Of a DNA stretch of 12,893 bases, positions 6,691-12,893 are shown in pieces. Origin of the DNA: CAYVSF01 sp046482855 (GTDB lineage Bacteria > Bacteroidota > Bacteroidia > Bacteroidales > UBA12077). The position numbers were made by a program, and so were the translations under genes. Below the pieces are notes generated by a model. That model was not told the DNA's origin. It saw only the letters and a program-made list of their open reading frames with translations, and searched no databases. Position 1 is the stretch's first letter. Each line of letters opens with the position of its first letter. The stretch is from positions 1 to 12,893 of the forward strand of contig JAWOEH010000099.1 in the NCBI GenBank assembly GCA_046482855.1, read 5' to 3'.

Positions 6691-7974
6691 ATGAGTCCTA
6701 ATCAACCATTGGCCGATCGTATGCGTCCAACACAACTCGACGATTATATTGGTCAGCCCCATCTTCTGGGGTCTTCGGCTCCTTTGCGACGATTTATCGA
6801 ATCGGGGCATATTCCCTCCTTCATCCTTTGGGGGCCTCCCGGAGTGGGCAAAACCACTCTGGCTAAAGTTATCGCTCAGCAGCATAATCGTCCTTTTTAC
6901 ACCTTAAGCGCCGTACATTCGGGAGTAAAAGATGTACGCGAGACCATTGAAAAAGCAAAAAAGGCCCAATTCTTCAGCACACCTAATGCCATCCTTTTCA
7001 TCGATGAAATTCATCGATTTAACAAATCACAGCAAGATTCCCTGCTTGGGGCTGTTGAGTCGGGTACTATTACCCTTATTGGTGCCACAACCGAAAATCC
7101 TTCCTTTGAAGTGATCTCTCCGCTCCTTTCACGATGTCAGGTTTATGTCCTGAAGCATCATGAAAAAGCGGATCTTGAATTGTTGCTTAAACGAGCGCTG
7201 GCAAAAGATGCGATACTGTTAAACTACCAGGTTAAACTAAAAGAAAAGGATGCCTTATTCCGCTATTCGGGCGGGGATGCTCGAAAGTTGTTAAACTTGT
7301 TGGAACAAGTTATTCTTCATCTGGCTGATGACAACAAAGAAGTGACAATTGATAATGAACACGTTACCGAAGTATTACAACAAACCTCTGCTCGCTATGA
7401 CAAATCGGGCGAACAACATTACGACATCATCTCTGCCTTTATAAAATCGGTGCGCGGCAGTGATCCCAATGCGGCTGTTTACTGGCTTGCTAGGATGATT
7501 GAAGGCGGCGAGGAAGCAAAATTCATCGCCCGCCGATTACTGATTTTAGCCAGTGAAGATATTGGTTTGGCCAATCCGAATGCTTTGTTAATGGCCAATC
7601 AGTGCTTCGATGCTGTGACTAAAATCGGTTGGCCTGAGTCCCGGATCATTCTCTCTCAAACAACCATTTATTTAGCCACATCGCCAAAAAGTAATGCTGC
7701 CTATATGGCCATTAATAAAGCCCAGTCGTTAGTAAGGGAAACAGGCGATTTGGAAGTGCCTCTAGCTTTACGCAATGCACCCACAAAACTGATGAAAGAT
7801 CTTAATTATGGGAAAGATTACAAATATGCACACGATTATCCGGGCAATTTTGTTGTACAGGAATTTTTACCGAAAGAGATCCACAGTAAGACCCTTTATC
7901 AACCTCAGCAAAATGCGAAAGAGCAAGATATTGCTTCGCGCTTGAAGGTTATGTGGAAAAATAAATATAAGTAG
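6691..7974 (+). CDS. rarA: Replication-associated recombination protein A (MgsA/RarA family AAA+ ATPase)
   Basis: 427 residues from the ATG at 6691. The same frame is open back to a TTG at 6613, but conserved RarA sequence (PLADRMRPTQLDDYIGQPHLL) begins right after this ATG, and 420-450 residues is the usual size. It is a clamp-loader-like ATPase that acts at stalled replication forks with SSB, in the cytoplasm. Seen: Walker A GPPGVGKT (48-55), Walker B LFIDEIHRF (102-110), sensor 1 GATTEN (131-136), arginine-finger region SPLLSR (143-148), sensor 2 GGDARKLLNLLE (194-205), then the RarA-specific C-terminal part with HYDIISAFIKSVRGSDPNAAVYWLARMIEGGE (243-274) and the RRLLILASEDIGLANP stretch (281-296). 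All ATPase motifs are intact. It diverges from the outer-membrane gene and lies 35 bases before kdsA on the same strand, so the two may be partly co-transcribed although functionally unrelated. Confidence 0.95.
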   Translation: MSPNQPLADRMRPTQLDDYIGQPHLLGSSAPLRRFIESGHIPSFILWGPPGVGKTTLAKVIAQQHNRPFYTLSAVHSGVKDVRETIEKAKKAQFFSTPNAILFIDEIHRFNKSQQDSLLGAVESGTITLIGATTENPSFEVISPLLSRCQVYVLKHHEKADLELLLKRALAKDAILLNYQVKLKEKDALFRYSGGDARKLLNLLEQVILHLADDNKEVTIDNEHVTEVLQQTSARYDKSGEQHYDIISAFIKSVRGSDPNAAVYWLARMIEGGEEAKFIARRLLILASEDIGLANPNALLMANQCFDAVTKIGWPESRIILSQTTIYLATSPKSNAAYMAINKAQSLVRETGDLEVPLALRNAPTKLMKDLNYGKDYKYAHDYPGNFVVQEFLPKEIHSKTLYQPQQNAKEQDIASRLKVMWKNKYK

Positions 7975-7986
7975 TAAAGATATCAT

Positions 7987-7994
7987 TATCTTTA
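7987..7994 (+). promoter_or_regulatory. Candidate internal promoter -7 element before kdsA
   Basis: TATCTTTA matches seven of the eight positions of TAnnTTTG with only the final G changed, inside the 35-base rarA-kdsA gap. It would give a message with a leader of about 10 bases before the ATG at 8010. No clear -33 TTTG lies in the rarA 3' end at the right distance, so this is weak support for kdsA having its own start. Confidence 0.3.
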
Positions 7995-8009
7995 GCAAAA
8001 TTTTACACC

Positions 8010-8828
8010 ATGATTAATACAATTCCCCATATAAAACACTTGGATTCAGGGCATTTTTTTCTGTTTGCCGGCCCTTGTATCGTTGAGAATGAGCAAGTAG
8101 TGATGGAAATAGCCGAACAGCTAAAAATCATTACCGACAGGCTGAAAATTCCTTATGTATTCAAAGCTTCGTATCGTAAGGCCAACCGTTCGCGGCTGGA
8201 CTCCTTTACTGGCATAGGCGATCAGGAAGCTTTGAAGATCTTACAAAAGGTAAAGGATACTTTTGACTTGCCCATAGTTACTGACATCCACACCGCCCAG
8301 GAAGCTGCAATGGCTGCTGAAGTTGCCGACGTACTGCAAATTCCGGCTTTTTTATGCCGGCAGACTGATTTATTGGTTGCCGCCGCCAAAACCATGAAGC
8401 ATATTAACATTAAAAAAGGACAGTTTTTGGCAGCAGAAAGTATGAAACACGCCGCCCAAAAAGTAGTGGATTCAGGTAACCATAACGTGATGCTTACAGA
8501 TAGGGGAACAATGTTTGGGTACCAGGATTTGATCGTGGACTTCCGTTCCATTCCAACCATGAAAGCCTTGGGGTATCCGGCGATTATGGATATTACCCAC
8601 AGCCTTCAACAGCCCAACCAGAGCAGCGGGGTAAGTGGCGGCCAACCCGAACAAATTGAAACCATTGCCCGAGCGGCTATTGCTGTAGGTGCCGACGGGC
8701 TTTTCATTGAGACACATCCTCGTCCCCAGGAAGCAAAATCAGACGGAGCTAATATGTTAAACCTGAATCAACTTGAACCGCTTCTAAAAAGGCTTACTTC
8801 CTTGCATGAAGTCGTACAAGGATTCTAG
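8010..8828 (+). CDS. kdsA: 3-deoxy-8-phosphooctulonate (KDO-8-phosphate) synthase, metal-dependent type
   Basis: 272 residues, normal for the family. Condenses phosphoenolpyruvate with arabinose 5-phosphate to give KDO 8-phosphate, the first committed step toward the KDO of lipopolysaccharide, in the cytoplasm. It is a TIM barrel with the KdsA signatures FKASYRKANRSRLDSF (51-66), TDIHTAQEA (91-99), LCRQTDLL (115-122), TDRGTMFGY (163-171), DITHSLQ (194-200), SGGQPEQI (209-216) and FIETHP (232-237). KANRS separates it from DAHP synthase and sialic-acid synthase relatives. Four metal ligands known from the Aquifex aeolicus enzyme are all present at a constant offset of 12: Cys23, His197, Glu234 and Asp245. 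The E. coli metal-independent enzyme has Asn in place of the Cys. The stop lies 9 bases from the convergent kinase stop, with no obvious terminator between them. None of kdsB, kdsC, kdsD or waaA is nearby. Confidence 0.96.
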   Translation: MINTIPHIKHLDSGHFFLFAGPCIVENEQVVMEIAEQLKIITDRLKIPYVFKASYRKANRSRLDSFTGIGDQEALKILQKVKDTFDLPIVTDIHTAQEAAMAAEVADVLQIPAFLCRQTDLLVAAAKTMKHINIKKGQFLAAESMKHAAQKVVDSGNHNVMLTDRGTMFGYQDLIVDFRSIPTMKALGYPAIMDITHSLQQPNQSSGVSGGQPEQIETIARAAIAVGADGLFIETHPRPQEAKSDGANMLNLNQLEPLLKRLTSLHEVVQGF

Positions 8829-8837
8829 GATCATTGC

Positions 8838-11432
8838 TCAAACATATGCAGGAAACAGATAGGTTCGTAGCTTTTTAAGAAGCTGATGCATAGCAATAGG
8901 CTTAACAAGTGTATCGTTACATCCGGCATCCAAACACTTATGCTCCTCTTCTGCGAAAGCATAAGCTGTTTGAGCTATGATAGGTATAGCCGGATGATCT
9001 TTGCGAATTAGTCGGGCTGCTTGTAAACCATCCATTACAGGCATCTGTATATCCATTAAAATAAGATCAATTTTGGCAGGAGTTTGAAAAAGTTCCACTG
9101 CCTCTTTCCCATTTTTACACCATTGTAATGTTGCCTTTGTATCTTTTAAGTATTCTTCAAGTATGTAAAAGTTCATAGGCTTGTCTTCAACCACCAAAAT
9201 AACTTTCCCATTAAACTCATAATCCCTCTTTTCATCGACAGATGGGGTTATTATTTCTTGGGATACTTTTGGAAGAAGAAACGAAAATGTAGATCCCTTA
9301 CCTAATTCTGATTCTAGCTGAACTTCTGTATGCAACAGAGTAGCAATTTTTTGGGCCAGGGAGAGCCCTAAGCCATTGCCCCCATACCTCCGTGTAGTAC
9401 CTGTGTCAATTTGGCGGAAACATTCAAAAATAATTTTTTGATGATCTTTAGCAATACCCACTCCGGTATCGGTACAATAGAATTGAAGGTGCTGGTCATA
9501 CTCCTTCACCCCTATGGTTATCGAACCTTGCATGGTGAATTTGCAAGCGTTTTCCACGAATATGCTCAGCAACTGTCTAACGCGTTCAACATCTGTCTCC
9601 ACATAACACGCACCATGGCAGTGATACACTGCATGAAATGGGATTTTGCCTTCCTTTTTACGTGCCAAATAGTTTCGAAATCGGTTTTCCAGGGGCTGGA
9701 TAATCGTCCTGGCATCACAAAGAGCCTTCTTCACCAATGTATGGCCACTCTCCAATTTGGAAAAATCCAATACATCCTCAATAATGTGTAACAAATTTTG
9801 GCTTGCTTCCTCCACATAGGTAACATAATCATTACGCTTTGCCTCATTTTGCTCACTGGCAATCATCTGCGAAAATCCCAAAATGGCATTTAAAGGAGTT
9901 CGCACCTCATGCGACATATTTCTTAAAAAACTCGATTTAAGCGTATCCGCTTGTTCAGCCTTCTCCTTAGCCTGAAGAAGTTGCGAAAAAGTAGTTTCAT
10001 ACTTTAGGATAGACTCTTTAAGCTTATGATTTGTCGTCCAAAGTTCCTCGGTATGCTTTTTCACATAGCCCTCCAGCTGAGATTTTATGTACTCAAGCTT
10101 ATTTGTGGTTTTTTGATGACTTTTTACCTCCTCATGTAACTGTCCTGTAAGTTTTCGCTGTCGAAGATAAAAGAATAGGAATAGCCCACTAACCACCGCT
10201 AATAGTATCACAGCGAAGCTAATCCACCTGGTGACTGTTCCTTGACGTTCCATCTGCCGAGCATGAATAATCCCCTTCTGCTCCAATTTATCTATTTTAT
10301 TCTCGCGCGCTTTCAGCTCATATTGAGCCACCATCTGATCAAAGGCTTGTTGCTTCTCATGAGAAAAGAGTGAATCATTAAGTACGTGAAAGGCTTTGTG
10401 AGCTTGAAGTGCTTTTGAAAATTCACGTTGTTCTTCATAAACAGATGACATTACCTCAAGGGTTAAGGCTTGTTGATTATAGAGCTTGTTTTTACGGGCT
10501 AATGTCAACGATCGATCTAAGTATAGTAAAGCTTTTGAAAGATGATCTTTCCGATAATATACATTTCCTATATTGTATTGCAATTGAGCTAATACATCTG
10601 GCTGCCTGAACCTTTCAAGGGTGACAAAAGCCTTTTGATAATATTCAAGGGCTTTGTCAAGCTTATTTAAATCTTCATAAACCACACCCATATTCATATA
10701 AGCAGACCCCATACCATGAAGGTTCTGAAGCTCCTGAAAGATTTTAAATGATTGCTGATAATGGCTAATTGCTTGCTGATAATGTTGCCAATAGTAATAT
10801 ACAACCCCCATATTTTGCAATAAAGCTGCAACACGCTCTCTATTATTATGCTGTTCGTTAATTTTTAATGCCTTGCGATAGTATTTAACAGAGCGTTCGT
10901 ATTGTTGCCAATCGGTAAAAACAATGCCAATATTTTGATACGCATTGGCAAGATCAACCGTTGAACCAAGAGAATCGTATAGCGCAACACTATGCTGATA
11001 ATGAGAATAGGCACGGTTATAATTGCCCATAAAATGGTAACAAAGGCCTGTGTTTTGTTGGGCATCGGCTTGATATAGCACATTATCCATGTTTTTTGCG
11101 TGCTGTGCACTTTTCTTATATAAGGCTAGTGCATCTTTATACCGATGTTCATAATAAGCCTCTTCAGCTTTGTAAAAGAAGAGAAAAAACTGAGTCCTGT
11201 CTGAGGGGTGATATTGGGTGAGTGAATCGTAAAGATGTAAACTTTTGGAAAAAAGTGCGTTATTGGCAGGCGCTTCTTTTTTGATGATTTCTTCCAGTAG
11301 CCTTAATTGAGTAGTATCATTACCGGAATCATTTATGATTTTGGCAAGTTTGTTATTGTTGCCAGAAAACACTACCCCTGTAATAATACAAGATAAAAGT
11401 ATACTTAGAATACCCTTTGCTACATACATCAT
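8838..11432 (-). CDS. TPR-containing hybrid sensor histidine kinase with C-terminal receiver
   Basis: 864 residues. The N-terminal hydrophobic segment (7-23) looks like a signal or signal-anchor. Seven tandem TPR units follow, from about 90 to 360 (for example AYQNIGIVFTDWQQYERSVKYYRKALKI and AYMNMGVVYEDLNKLDKALEYYQKAF), then a coiled coil, a membrane helix 403-424 and a second coiled coil. The HisKA phospho-acceptor is His508 (SHEVRTPLN). The HATPase has an N-box with Asn628 (VENACKF), DTGVGI from 655 and GGNGLGL at 684-690. The receiver carries acidic Glu749/Asp750, phospho-acceptor Asp794 (LMDIQMPVMDG), Thr822 and Lys844. All catalytic residues are present. The TPR array is predicted to be periplasmic and the kinase cytoplasmic. 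Phosphate should pass internally from His508 to Asp794; a downstream Hpt protein or a DNA-binding regulator is not encoded here. The layout is common in Bacteroidota, but the ligand is unknown. It follows the AHSA1-like gene by 27 bases, so they probably share a transcript. Confidence 0.92.
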   Translation of the reverse strand: MMYVAKGILSILLSCIITGVVFSGNNNKLAKIINDSGNDTTQLRLLEEIIKKEAPANNALFSKSLHLYDSLTQYHPSDRTQFFLFFYKAEEAYYEHRYKDALALYKKSAQHAKNMDNVLYQADAQQNTGLCYHFMGNYNRAYSHYQHSVALYDSLGSTVDLANAYQNIGIVFTDWQQYERSVKYYRKALKINEQHNNRERVAALLQNMGVVYYYWQHYQQAISHYQQSFKIFQELQNLHGMGSAYMNMGVVYEDLNKLDKALEYYQKAFVTLERFRQPDVLAQLQYNIGNVYYRKDHLSKALLYLDRSLTLARKNKLYNQQALTLEVMSSVYEEQREFSKALQAHKAFHVLNDSLFSHEKQQAFDQMVAQYELKARENKIDKLEQKGIIHARQMERQGTVTRWISFAVILLAVVSGLFLFFYLRQRKLTGQLHEEVKSHQKTTNKLEYIKSQLEGYVKKHTEELWTTNHKLKESILKYETTFSQLLQAKEKAEQADTLKSSFLRNMSHEVRTPLNAILGFSQMIASEQNEAKRNDYVTYVEEASQNLLHIIEDVLDFSKLESGHTLVKKALCDARTIIQPLENRFRNYLARKKEGKIPFHAVYHCHGACYVETDVERVRQLLSIFVENACKFTMQGSITIGVKEYDQHLQFYCTDTGVGIAKDHQKIIFECFRQIDTGTTRRYGGNGLGLSLAQKIATLLHTEVQLESELGKGSTFSFLLPKVSQEIITPSVDEKRDYEFNGKVILVVEDKPMNFYILEEYLKDTKATLQWCKNGKEAVELFQTPAKIDLILMDIQMPVMDGLQAARLIRKDHPAIPIIAQTAYAFAEEEHKCLDAGCNDTLVKPIAMHQLLKKLRTYLFPAYV

Positions 11433-11441
11433 AGTAACCGA

Positions 11442-11460
11442 TTAGCCATGGGCTAAAGCC
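11442..11460 (-). promoter_or_regulatory. Alternating hairpins in the AHSA1-kinase junction
   Basis: The plus-strand order is TTAGCC (11442-11447), ATG, GGCTAA (11451-11456), then AGCC (11457-11460). The central GGCT can pair with the left AGCC (6-base stem TTAGCC/GGCTAA, 3-base loop) or with the right AGCC (GGCT-AA-AGCC), but not both at once. The block starts at the last base of the AHSA1-like stop codon and ends 9 bases before the kinase ATG on the minus strand. It may influence translational coupling; function is inferred from position only. Confidence 0.4.
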
Positions 11461-11846
11461 TATACATCATCAATATCCAGGAAGCGGTGCAAAGCTTCCA
11501 GGTAATTTTCCTCCCAGCCGATCTTAATATTATCGTAAGCATCATCAGGAATATTGGTCTGGTGAATATTTACTCGCGAACCTTTTCTGTCGGGATGAAT
11601 TTTTATCGTGACCACCGAAGGTTCTTCCTCGCCAAAAAACCAAGCTTGCTGAATCAAACGATTTTCTTCAAAGGCAATATTCTGGCCTGCAATATCTCCT
11701 TCCCATAAAGAAAACTCACTCCCGGGTTGGGTACTCATTTTTGCAGGATATCCAGACCAAAGCTCTATGGTAAAAGAATTGGTAAAGGCTGCATAAACAT
11801 CTTCCGGTTCGGCGCGAAAATTTGTGGCTAATTTCAATTCTTTCAT
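11460..11846 (-). CDS. Small SRPBCC / AHSA1-like (START-fold) domain protein
   Basis: 128 residues and complete: ATG at 11846, TAG stop ending at 11460. It is a single helix-grip domain of the AHSA1 (activator of Hsp90 ATPase homologue 1-like) branch of the SRPBCC superfamily. Seen: the opening beta strand and helix with FRAEPEDVYAAFTNSFTIELWSGYPAKM (10-37), GSEFSLWEGDIAGQNI (42-57), the strand LIQQAWFFGEEEPSVVTIKIHP (64-85), and the closing amphipathic helix IGWEENYLEALHRFLD (109-124), whose W..NY...L pattern is typical. Such proteins usually bind hydrophobic ligands in a cavity. In bacteria most members have no assigned role, and the Hsp90 link comes from eukaryotic homologues. No signal peptide, so it should be cytoplasmic. 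It precedes the TPR hybrid kinase by 27 bases on the same strand, so co-transcription is likely, but a functional link with the kinase is only a guess. Confidence 0.85.
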   Translation of the reverse strand: MKELKLATNFRAEPEDVYAAFTNSFTIELWSGYPAKMSTQPGSEFSLWEGDIAGQNIAFEENRLIQQAWFFGEEEPSVVTIKIHPDRKGSRVNIHQTNIPDDAYDNIKIGWEENYLEALHRFLDIDDV

Positions 11847-11944
11847 GGTTAAGCGTTCTAACAGTTTCAGTACTGATTTTATGCCTTAGTTGTTTAGGCC
11901 TATTAATTGATGACTAATTCGAATCAAATTAGGTTTTATGCTAA

Positions 11945-11952
11945 CAAATGTA
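11945..11952 (-). promoter_or_regulatory. Candidate promoter -7 element for the AHSA1-kinase transcript
   Basis: Minus-strand TACATTTG is an exact TAnnTTTG match in the 190-base gap between the coiled-coil gene and the AHSA1-like gene. It implies a leader of about 90 bases before the ATG at 11846. No well-spaced TTTG lies upstream. The leader contains a weak 6-base stem, CTAATT (11914-11919) / AATTAG (11927-11932). Confidence 0.35.
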
Positions 11953-12036
11953 AGAAAATATCAAGGAGTGGCTTGTGTAAAGCATTATTTGCCGTAATTA
12001 TTGAGTTAACCTGCTTAAAAAAACAATTCAAGTTCC

Positions 12037-12893
12037 TCAGTTATTAATTCGGTTAAGCTCAACACGGTATAGTTCTCCACTAATATTCTGTCCATCGCGA
12101 AAATAGAATACCCCACCCCATTTATGCGTAATTTTCAGATAAATACGAAGCTGATCCTCTTTCGAGACGATGGTACGAATAATATGCATATTAAAACGTT
12201 CAAACTCTTCAACAGTCTTCCCTTCTTTAAACTCTTTTTCGGTATCGATTGTAGAAAGAGACTGAGCAGAGGTTTTAGCAAGCACCTGTTGCTGTTTTTT
12301 AATGCGCTGCTGTAACTCGTTTTTCTTTCGCAATGCGACATCTTCCTGTTGTTTTTGAATTTTAGCCAGTCGTTCCTGCTCTTGTTTTGCTTCTAAAGCG
12401 GCTTTGCGTTTTTGAGCAGCTTCTTCCTCTTTTGCCATTGCAGCTTCGCGTTCAGCCTGTTCTCTGACTTGTTGAGCCTCGAGTGCTTTACGACGACGTT
12501 CAGCCTCCGCTTTTTCCTGTTCAAGTTTTTCTTGTTGCAATGCTGCGAGCCTTTCAGCTTGCGCTTGTTCAGCTTGTTCTATGCTGTCTTGCTGGGCGTG
12601 CAACTGATCCAATTCGGCGATTTTGCGTAAGCTATCCTGACGTGCCTTTTCATCTTCAAGAGCCGCCAGCGAATCACGTTGTGCTTTCAGGCGTGCCTGT
12701 TCAGCAGCTTTCATTCGTGCATTTTCTTCTGCTTCTTTACGAGTTCTTTCTTCAGCCTCACGCTTCATTTGTTCCGCCAATTGTTGCTGTTTGAGACGTT
12801 GGACTTCATTTTCAGCTTCCTGAGCCTTTCGGCGCTCTTCGGCTTCATCCTGTTCAGCTTTTAACCGTTCTTGTCTGGCCTGCCGAGCCAAAC
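12037..12893 (-). CDS. Long charged coiled-coil protein with small C-terminal domain, 3' part (runs off right edge)
   Basis: About 285 codons are visible. The frame is open to the window edge with no convincing start (the first visible codons read Leu-Ala-Arg), so the N-terminus and any signal peptide or domain there are missing. Roughly the first 210 visible residues form an uninterrupted Glu/Gln/Lys/Arg/Ala-rich helix with heptad spacing and almost no Gly or Pro, punctuated by DSL/DSI words (RDSLAALEDEK, QDSLRKIAE, QDSIEQAEQ). The composition recalls TolA-like spacer helices, but that may be compositional only. The last 60 or so residues change character: KTVEEFERFNMHIIRTIVSKEDQLRIYLKITHKWGGVFYFRDGQNISGELYRVE, a compact beta-rich-looking unit with the striking HKWGGVFYFRDG core. 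I do not recognise this domain with certainty. No partner genes are visible; the stop is TGA at 12039-12037, followed by a run of seven T on the minus strand (12023-12017) without a good stem. Confidence 0.75.
   Translation of the reverse strand, partial: LARQARQERLKAEQDEAEERRKAQEAENEVQRLKQQQLAEQMKREAEERTRKEAEENARMKAAEQARLKAQRDSLAALEDEKARQDSLRKIAELDQLHAQQDSIEQAEQAQAERLAALQQEKLEQEKAEAERRRKALEAQQVREQAEREAAMAKEEEAAQKRKAALEAKQEQERLAKIQKQQEDVALRKKNELQQRIKKQQQVLAKTSAQSLSTIDTEKEFKEGKTVEEFERFNMHIIRTIVSKEDQLRIYLKITHKWGGVFYFRDGQNISGELYRVELNRINN

Noticed and set aside
6565..6885. Minus-strand frame of 106 codons reaching into rarA
   Set aside because: Covers the rarA N-terminus including Walker A and the divergent promoter region; no family features.
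8869..8884. AGCTT...AAGCT hairpin just after the kdsA stop as a kdsA terminator
   Set aside because: Only a 5-base stem, inside the 3' end of the kinase coding sequence, with no T-tract; not distinguishable from chance.
9411..9791. Plus-strand frame of 126 codons
   Set aside because: Antisense to the HATPase/HisKA region of the histidine kinase, where the catalytic motifs fix the true frame.
10741..11010. Repeated GCTGATAATG words suggesting a short repeat array
   Set aside because: They encode the HYQ(Q/H)S segments of successive TPR units in the kinase; spacing and divergence follow the protein repeat, not a CRISPR pattern.
11914..11932. TTCGAATC word resembling a tRNA T-loop
   Set aside because: The flanking bases do not form a T-arm stem and no acceptor, D or anticodon arms are present; only a weak 6-base palindrome remains.
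12124..12864. Several plus-strand open frames rich in Phe, Leu, Cys and Ser
   Set aside because: They are the antisense of the Glu/Lys/Gln/Arg-rich coiled-coil gene; low-complexity coding on one strand removes stops from the other. No start signals or family features.

Overview
The window reads as a chromosomal stretch of a Bacteroidota bacterium, probably of the marine or anaerobic Bacteroidales/Marinilabiliales type. The order is inferred from protein character only, with no phylogeny. Supporting signs are moderately AT-rich DNA, several TAnnTTTG-type -7 promoter elements, weak or absent Shine-Dalgarno sequences, a TPR-containing hybrid histidine kinase and a barrel-type outer-membrane protein. 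No mobile element, CRISPR array, rRNA or tRNA was found.

Layout. Positions 1-488 (minus) hold the N-terminal two thirds of FabG, running off the left edge. A roughly 700-base AT-rich gap follows (489-1187), with the fabG promoter, an unassigned terminator-like hairpin and a promoter for the next genes. From 1188 to 2985 (plus) lies a two-gene overlapping operon: a membrane-anchored family-2 glycosyltransferase of the polyprenyl-phosphate-sugar type and an LPG-synthase-TM/flippase-like integral membrane protein. Positions 3118-5427 (plus) encode a large Cache-HAMP-GAF-PAS receptor with no recognisable output domain. It is separated by a strong bidirectional terminator from a convergent outer-membrane beta-barrel gene (5501-6574, minus). 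That gene diverges from rarA (6691-7974, plus), which is followed closely by kdsA (8010-8828, plus). kdsA converges with only 9 bases to spare on a minus-strand pair: an AHSA1/SRPBCC small protein (11460-11846) followed 27 bases later by a seven-TPR hybrid histidine kinase (8838-11432). The right edge (12037-12893, minus) is the C-terminal part of a long charged coiled-coil protein with a small globular C-terminal domain.

How the genes fit together. The common thread is the cell envelope. FabG makes fatty acids, KdsA makes KDO-8-phosphate for lipopolysaccharide, the GT2/flippase-like pair probably handles a lipid-linked sugar, and the barrel protein sits in the outer membrane. Two independent membrane sensors (the output-less Cache receptor and the TPR hybrid kinase) have no adjacent response-regulator gene. 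RarA is a replication-fork housekeeping ATPase. I see no convincing undescribed defence or mobile system. The most interesting items are the output-less receptor, the alternating hairpins between the AHSA1 and kinase genes, the orphan hairpin in the long gap, and the unrecognised C-terminal domain of the coiled-coil protein.
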